Under the pieces are notes generated by a model that was not told where the DNA came from, searched no databases, and saw nothing but the letters and a program-made list of their open reading frames with translations. A stretch of DNA of 64,000 bases from Mesostigma viride (Eukaryota > Streptophyta > Mesostigmatophyceae > Mesostigmatales > Mesostigmataceae), in the NCBI GenBank assembly GCA_009746045.1, contig RPFO01000079.1:6404784-6468783 (forward strand), read 5' to 3'. Positions 57,266 to 64,000 of the stretch are shown here, piece after piece. Made by a program: the position numbers and the translations under genes. Positions within the stretch are counted from its first letter, which is position 1; each line of letters starts with the position of its first letter.

Positions 57266-57414
57266 CGGTGGGGCCGGCCGAGGCCGTCCGGGTGCCCGAG
57301 GCGCTTGTACCAGAACCAGGCCCCCTTGCCGTCGTGCCTCTGCTGGCAGCTGCGCAGGTCCTTCAAGACCATCTGCTGAGCGTCTGCCTTCTCAGCCTGC
57401 TCGTAGTACGGAGT

Positions 57415-57720
57415 ACTATGCTAATCTCATTAGAAAAAAAAATTACACAAAAGTTTAAACAAATATCGTCTGCATCATTCCCCAACCATTAAGCACTAGA
57501 TGGGGATGTAATCCTCATCCGAGCTGTCCTCTACAGCTGTAATGGCAGACGAGGCGGTAGTGTAGCGTTAACCTCCATGGCATGCGCTGGCTATGTGTTG
57601 CATAAGCTCCGCCTCCCAATGGAGATTTCTGGCATGCGCTGGTTGTCTCCTTGATATGTTCTTAATTAATTAATCAACAATTAATTAATTAATGCCCCAG
57701 CCAATGCACACATTTGTTGG
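57415..57720. mobile_element. Family H and D fragments
   Basis: 57416-57490 matches 53230-53300 and, inverted, 27535-27615. 57595-57660 carries CTCCGCCTCCCAATGGAG and the family D motif, with a TTAA-type tail at 57662-57690. Confidence 0.6.
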
Positions 57721-60431
57721 CAGCCAAAAATCGATCAACCATTTACAGCTCCCTGAGTTTGTAGCTTGCTGAGCTATTTACATCATGGAAATGTCAAAAC
57801 CTTGAGCAGAACTTTATTAAAATTCCCGCAAAACAGGTCTTTTTTTTTTACCGGACATTGGGAATAAATGTTCATATCATAAACACTTCAGAGAAGGCCA
57901 CAAAACCAACCCAAAATCCGTCTAACAGGGGGACAGCTGTGGTCCAAGTCCCAGGTCATTCCGACAAGTCTTGCTTAAGTGTTGAGCTTATGCGTGCTAA
58001 AACCTGAACATAAGCTAATGGCACTGAAGGAGTTTTTTCTCTGTATAAGGCCACTTAGGCATGATGTTTTCCATTAAAAAAAGCCAGAAAGCATGCCCCA
58101 CTCGATCACAAAACATAAGCAAACGGCTAGGCACCTCATCTGCCTCACCTGCCCTCGGCATGGCCAACCTTGCCAGCAAAAGCATAGCAACACGATCGCT
58201 AGGCATACATGCCAAGAGAGCATACATTATACTAAACCCAAGGTTACCTTGTAAACTTCATGCCAAGAACAGCAAATCTATCAAGGAGACAACCAGCGCA
58301 GGCCAGAAATCGGGACCAAAAGTCTATGACCAAAAGCACTTATAACTAACTCTAGCACACTGATGACAACACATGCTCAAGGTTGGGGGTCGCTGTGGCA
58401 CACACTGATGGTTTTCCTAGACTACCACCTGACAAGGGGCTAAGGACCACACAGAAAGCAAGTAAACACAATTACACTTAACATGCCATCCAACATTATT
58501 GAAATCCATGCTGAATATGTTATGAAGTATGGTGTGGCCGCGCACCTCATACCCCTTCACCGTCCCTCGAGCATGGCCAGACTTATAAGCATGTGAATAG
58601 CAATAATGATGATGGAACTAACATGCATAACCAGCATTTTCTATGTTTCTCCCAGGTTACAGTGTAAGGGTTATGCCAACAAAGCTAATAAACACAGCAA
58701 CAACTCCTTAACTGCCCTACCGGAACCTGGGCAACAAACTGGAACTATGGAGGGCAAGGAACACAGGAGATCATGGCATACAAAGCTTGCATGCAGTCAA
58801 CCATGCCAACCATGGTTGGTTCGGCACATTGTAGTCTTGTCACATCATCATCACAAGGGAAAGCTCAAATAAACCAATGATGGCAGCTATCTACATGCAG
58901 TCACGCAAATGAAACATCTCTGACATGATCGTCGATAAAAACTTCTTTCCATGCACGATTAAATGCAAAGAAACCAGTGGCGGCCGTTCAGCTTTTGAGC
59001 GCTGTGATGCCGCTGCGAAGAAAGGGTGCGTCACTATCACACAACAAGAAGCGTCCATGCGCACAACATCCTTGCAAAACACGTGCTATGCAATCTCTTA
59101 CACCTTCCCTAGGATCTAAAGGCTGTGACTGCAGCGGACTTGATCAAGGCATCAACGAAAACAAGCTAAAGCTGCCAGGTATTCGTCAACACGACGGCAA
59201 GCAACGGAGAGTTAGCTGGCGGAAACTGCCCAAAAAGAACGAAAAAAACTTCGAACGACGAGCTCATAGAAGAGAGAACTGACAGTACATAACAGTCGCC
59301 ACAAATCTATACCTTGCCCTCGTTTATCTCTCGCCCAGGCGCGCATGAACAACGGCCGTTCTTCCATGGAAGGTTCCGACATGCAGTGCGTAGTAGGCCT
59401 GAAGAATCACTTACCGAGATTGACCGAAAAGGTGGCAAAAAGCACCCGTTCGGTTTAGAAATCGATGGTACCGATAATAATTGCATCCTTCACGGTCAAA
59501 AAGACCCCCAAAACTGCGAATTTACTGCCGCTATCACGAATTCTATTTTATTCTGCACGACAAAAAGATGCAGATTACCCCCCATGCCGATGGCAGTAAA
59601 AGAAAGCAGCGATACTGTAAACCAGCTACTTGCCGCCACAACCCAACATCATTAAATTATTAAACATATGAAAGACAAAAAATATATAAAATTGGCATTT
59701 CTCTAGCCCTACATTGCCAGTTTTGCCATACGCAGTCGCCATGGCCACTTCCCCAAGTGATTCCGCCGGTGCCGCGAATTTTTTCGCGCGTAAAATATTC
59801 GCCGCGCCACGCCCCCTTTATAATAAAATGACTATAACTAAATTATAACATGACTAAGTTGAGAGATCTTAATTCTTAGGTACTTACCGTGCGTACATAC
59901 ATTACCGTGCGTATGTAACCCCAGTAGCAGCGGCCAGAGGCTGCCTTTTCCCCTATCTTACCGTATGTATGCTGCCAGTCCACGTTTATGGAATCGGCTC
60001 ACTTTCCATGGCGGAGATTTTTTAGGTATGGTACGCATGGACTCACCATAGACGCACTATCCATTGGCATAGGAATGTAATGCCGGTTTTGTAGCCGGAA
60101 TTTGGCTAAATACAGACCTATAACGGAGTTGTTCCCGTGGATATATAACGGAGACGTTCCCGTGCCAGGGCCACCTTGAAAGCCGCCGTTGGCAAGTACG
60201 CACTGCAATGATTGGCCCTGTTGTGGCGGAATTTCTTGATGCACGGTATGATTTCAATTTCGAACGTAGCTAAGTGCCTGTGGTACGGTGTCTGCTAGTT
60301 TCGTGTTTCGTTCTTCCTCGCCATTCGCGCCCATCAATGATCCATGTTGACGTCAAAGATGAGGGAGGGAGTAGGTCGGTAGCTGTTTGTCAGTCGAATT
60401 CCGCTTCGCAGACGCTGCTAAATACGTCAAC
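57721..60431. other. No supported gene; family D motif at 58275-58312
   Basis: AT-richer sequence with short frames lacking recognisable domains. The right end is the upstream region of ATG6. Confidence 0.5.
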
Positions 60432-60858
60432 ATGACGGATACTGGTGATATGAACATAAAGGATTCCTCAGCCGGTGAGATAATCCACTCTCAGGGACCG
60501 CCTCCATCAGCTACATCCGCGGCGCCAGGCATAGGCTCGCCCGTGTCATGCTTCGTCTGCCAGATATGCCAAGCGCCTTTGGACATAATTGGTTCGGAGA
60601 GGCTCCTAGAGAGGGATCCGGCTGGAGGCCCACTGGGCGGACCGTCAGGTATTTACAAATTACCGTCGTTTGCATGGCAAGGTTCTTCTCCACGCCACGT
60701 CAATTAATTTTGGCAAATGGCATCCTTTCAGATTTATCTGCTCCTGGGTAGTCACAAGCATCATTGATTATTCTGCTCGGTCTGTGTTCCTATGGCTATT
60801 TTTTGTGTGATGTGGTCAAGCCGTGGGCTGGCATGATCTAAAATGTGGGCTTTTTTTT

Positions 60859-60900
<42 letters not shown>

Positions 60901-63850
60901 CAGTCAGTAATGTGATCGCTCCTGTTATTGTGATTGTCGTTATTGCTATGATTGCTATTTTTTATGTTTTGAGTTCCGTCGCCATAATTGTGATTGCCGT
61001 TTCCATGGTCATTCCACTTGTCATTTCCTTATCATGATCCCTTGATCATCCGTATCAGCATCAATGTCTGTATATCATTTCCTTATCATGATCCCTTGAT
61101 CATCCGTATCAGCATCAACGTCTGTACATCATTTCCTTATCATGATCCCTTGATCATCTGTATCAGCATCAATGTCTGTATATCATTTCCTTATCATGAT
61201 CCCTTGATCATCCGTATCAGCATTAATGTCTTTATAGCATTTCCTTATCATGATCCCTTGATCATCTGTATCAGCATCAATGTCTTTATATCATTTCCTT
61301 ATCGTGATCCTTTGATCATCCGTATCAGCATCAATGTCTTTATATCACTGTAGCATCAGTAAGCACATCAATGCATTATACATGTAGTGTTTATTTTGGT
61401 CGCTTGCCTTGAGTGCAGGTGGGCCATGTTGCAATTAGTTTTGGGCAGCTAGCGTTTTCACGTTTGTTGCTTTCTGACGACAATGTCTTAACGCCCTCTC
61501 GCACTACTTACTCCCCTGTTTTAGCAAGCAAGCAGAAAACTTGAGCATAGGCCACACGCCAGGGAAATTGTACTTCGCACTTTTCTTTTGTATTCACATT
61601 CGATGGACAGCGCAGGTTTGCAGGCGCAGGCTGTTAAAAATAAAGTCACTGGCGATAAGGAAACGTGCTTGTTCCGCTTCACATCAGAATTGCTGCTATT
61701 CACAATTAGGCTAGGCTAGGGGAGGCCTTTTGAGCCGTGCTGGTTACCCATCATGGTTATTGATTGCTACTCACAGCTAGGCTATACAACATCAAGGGGG
61801 GGAGGCCCTTTGCATCCGTGCTGGTTACCCGTCACGGCCAACTGGGTGGCTCGCGGGTAGTCTCCTGGTGTGTCGCAGCGCCATGTTCCCAGGCATTAGA
61901 AGATCGACCCCTTCAGGGGGTAGCACTCCCTATTTCTAGTCAAGATGTCGGTTCCAGGGTCCAGGGTGTGGTGCTGAGGGTCATGGCATGCCACCGCACT
62001 TGTGGTCTGCAGCAGGCACGGATGCCACCCTGGGTGGGACGGCTTTCCCCTCGGCCTGTCATGGCCATTAAAGGGCCGTCGGTTCCTCTTACCATTGAAG
62101 GGTATTCCGCAATGGGCGTGTGCCAGGTCGAAACCATATGCCTACTCTGTTCCTGCCCGCCGCACCTGTTCGGCAGCCACCGTTGCCCGCATCATAGCTT
62201 ACACCAAGCATCTCGCATACAAGAAAAGTCTCTCGAACCTTCTCTCTGGATCGCATGTCCCTGTTTTGGCGTACTCATGGCCATCTCCCGTCTCCTGCCT
62301 CTCCCCTCCCCTCTATTGCCATCTCCCGTCACCTGCCTCCCCCTGTCCCGTGTTATTGTCTGCCCTCGCCTCCCAACGTCTCCCATCTACCTCTACCATC
62401 TACTGCCTGCCATCAAACGCCACATCCTCCCATGGCATACGGTCACCTTCCCATCTGCCGCGGCACACTGTCACCCGTCAACGTGGCCGCCCGCTGTATA
62501 ACATCGAAAGGAATGGACCAATCCTACGTCGTCCTGCATGACGGCCTCAACCTGGGCGGGGGTGCCGGCGGGGGCGGGGTTGGGGCCGGCCCCCACGGCG
62601 CCACCCCCGGCACCTACGGGGCTCCTCCCTGGGCCTCTGCAGCCTCTGGGGGAGCCGGCATGGCCGCCCCACCCCCTCGGAACCAGGCCGGTGTTTCCAC
62701 CGCGTACCCGCCATCAACCAACCCAGGGGGCGCACGCGGCCCCTCCGGTGGCGCGTACTTCCCATCGGGGGCGGGTGGGCCGGGACAAGCCGGAACGGGG
62801 GTCGGGGGTCACCCGGGGGTCGGGTTCGGGGCCGGGCGGCCCATGGATGAGTCATTTGTCGTCATCCCTTCGTCGGCGTCGATATATCAGCACCAGCGGT
62901 CCGAGTGGCGTGCGCCAGGGGATGCCAGGGACCCGCTGGGGGTGGGGAGAGGGGGAGCCGGGGGCGCCACCCCTTACGGTGCGGTGTCATCGGCAGCTGG
63001 CGTGGCGGGAAAGCCACCGGGGTTGGCGGGCACTGGGGGAGGGGCGCCTGGGCTGCAGCCGCAGCTGGCATGGGAAGCGCCACCTGTCTCATCGCCATGG
63101 GGGGCACCGCTATCCCAGCAGCAACAGCAGTTGCAGCAGCAGGGGCAGCCGCGGCCGCCGGCACCCGGGTGGTCTTCGCAGCCGCCAGCATCCGCGCCCT
63201 CTCGGCCGCAACAAGCGCTGCCGCCACAGCACGGGGCATCAAGGCTACGAGCGGACGATAATGGTCCGGGCGGGTTCCCTGTGCGTAACCTGGGTGGCGC
63301 GGGGGGGGATGGCACATACGTTAGCACGATGGCGCCACTCATGGAGGGCAAGGGCTCTAGGGAGGCAGGTCTCAGCGATGGCGCTGGCATCGGGGATGCA
63401 TCCGGGGGGGGGGCATGGGCGCGACCAGTGGGAGTGGGGGTGGGGCAGCGGGGCAGCCCGGATCCCATGGTCTCTGGCAAGGCGACGGACGGGGCACAGG
63501 GGGCGAGCGATTTGGTCCGTGGGATTGGGGGGGGTGATGGCCGCGAGGGGCCAAAGGACATCCTGGGCCACAAAGAGGTGCAGGGGCATGATGGGGGCGG
63601 GGAGGGTATCGATGCCCACATGGAGTCGCTGGCGCGCGTGTTCTCGCTGGCAACGTTAGAGACGGGCGTGGAGCACCCGCTGTGCGTCCAGTGCAGCGAC
63701 CACTTGGCCGACGAGCTGGCGCGTGAGGTGGACGAGGTGGAGAGGGAGGAGGCCGAGTATCGGGCGTGCCTCGAGGAGTTGAGGAGGATGGGGGCGGAGA
63801 CGGCGGATGAGGCGGCAGGCACGGGGGACTATGTGCGGGAGCTGGAACAG
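60432..63850 (+). CDS. ATG6: ATG6/Beclin 1, exons 1-2 (3' end beyond window)
   Basis: Exon 1 is 60432-60648 and exon 2 is 62511-63850, joined in phase 1; 519 residues are present and the gene continues. ATG6/Beclin 1 is a subunit of the class III PI 3-kinase (Vps34) complex in autophagy and vesicle sorting. Exon 1 has FVCQICQAPLDI, the N-terminal Cys motif of the family. Exon 2 opens MDQSYVVLHDG, repeats the motif as MDESFVVIPSS, and after a long Gly/Pro/Gln-rich stretch reaches ESLARVFSLATLETGVEHPLC and VQCSDHLADELAREVDEVER, the start of the family's coiled coil. The BARA domain is missing only because the window ends. The disordered linker makes the N-terminal half much longer than usual. 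An in-frame ATG at 60387 is an alternative start. Confidence 0.92.
60851..60897 (+). repeat. T18-G29 homopolymers in ATG6 intron 1
   Basis: Eighteen T followed by 29 G, then CAGCAG. The length may be affected by sequencing error. Confidence 0.9.
61024..61352 (+). repeat. 54-bp minisatellite in ATG6 intron 1
   Basis: Six units of 54 bp, each with CCTTATCATGATCCCTTGAT and ATCAGCATCAATGTCT, with only a few substitutions between units. Confidence 0.95.
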
Positions 63851-63970
63851 GTAGGCATTGAAAAATGATAGTGTTATGCACATTGTAAAAAGTTGTAGGG
63901 GGGGAAGGGGAAGAGGGGGGAAGTTTAGGAGCGCACAGTACAGAACGGGTGGGGTTGTGTGAGGGGGGAA

Positions 63971-63995
63971 TTTACGCGGGAACTGGAGCAGGTAC
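63971..63995 (+). repeat. Copy of the ATG6 exon 2 3' end in intron 2
   Basis: Exon 2 ends GCGGGAGCTGGAACAG|GTAGGC at 63850. GCGGGAACTGGAGCAG|GTACAG follows at 63976-63997, 141 bp downstream, with the donor GT retained. Confidence 0.8.
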
Positions 63996-64000
63996 AGAGG

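Noticed and set aside
62255-62512. Upstream extension of the ATG6 exon 2 frame to 62255
   Set aside because: Low-complexity Pro/Ser translation of intron 1 sequence. The splice acceptor at 62510 joins exon 1 in the right phase to the conserved MDQSYVV motif.

Overview
This window is nuclear DNA from a eukaryote, most likely an alga. The evidence is several intron-rich genes with GT-AG introns, large amounts of non-LTR retrotransposon and hAT debris, long microsatellites, and a protein with ten EsV-1-7 cysteine-rich repeats, a family known mainly from brown algae and other stramenopiles, some green algae, cryptophytes and algal viruses. I cannot fix the lineage further from this sequence.

Six host genes or gene parts can be supported. 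They are: a 3' exon with a ShKT domain (345-731, +, partial); a D-type-like cyclin (7662-10829, -, five exons); a complete Rab GDP dissociation inhibitor (28642-40210, -, fourteen exons, 431 aa); a 1312-aa EsV-1-7 repeat protein (46223-50161, -, one exon); a Nudix hydrolase (51612-52844, +, two exons, 199 aa); and the 5' part of ATG6/Beclin 1 (60432 to the window end, +). The genes are unrelated housekeeping or regulatory functions and do not form a system.

The rest is repeat-dominated. Region 1.7-5.7 kb holds two copies of a retroelement (called family A here) that encodes only an L1-ORF1-like protein, one with an intact 448-aa frame and one frameshifted. Region 11-27.6 kb is a nest of insertions: duplicated AT-rich repeats, retroelement C-terminal fragments, GC-rich minisatellites, two non-autonomous hAT elements with 8-bp target-site duplications, and several pieces of a second retroelement (family B, with an ORF2/RT). 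Region 41.6-45.2 kb has a 2.2-kb (GATG)n array that grew out of a 3-5 unit microsatellite present in every other family B 3' end. Region 53-57.5 kb holds a decayed family B RT copy, family C 3' ends and further family A pieces.

The most unusual signal is in the introns of the GDI gene, and also in ATG6: short diverged copies of the 3' end of the preceding exon, together with its 5' splice site, lie downstream within the intron. This affects at least five GDI introns and one ATG6 intron, and one case is a perfectly periodic 67-bp triplet. I know of no description of such a repeated pattern within one gene.
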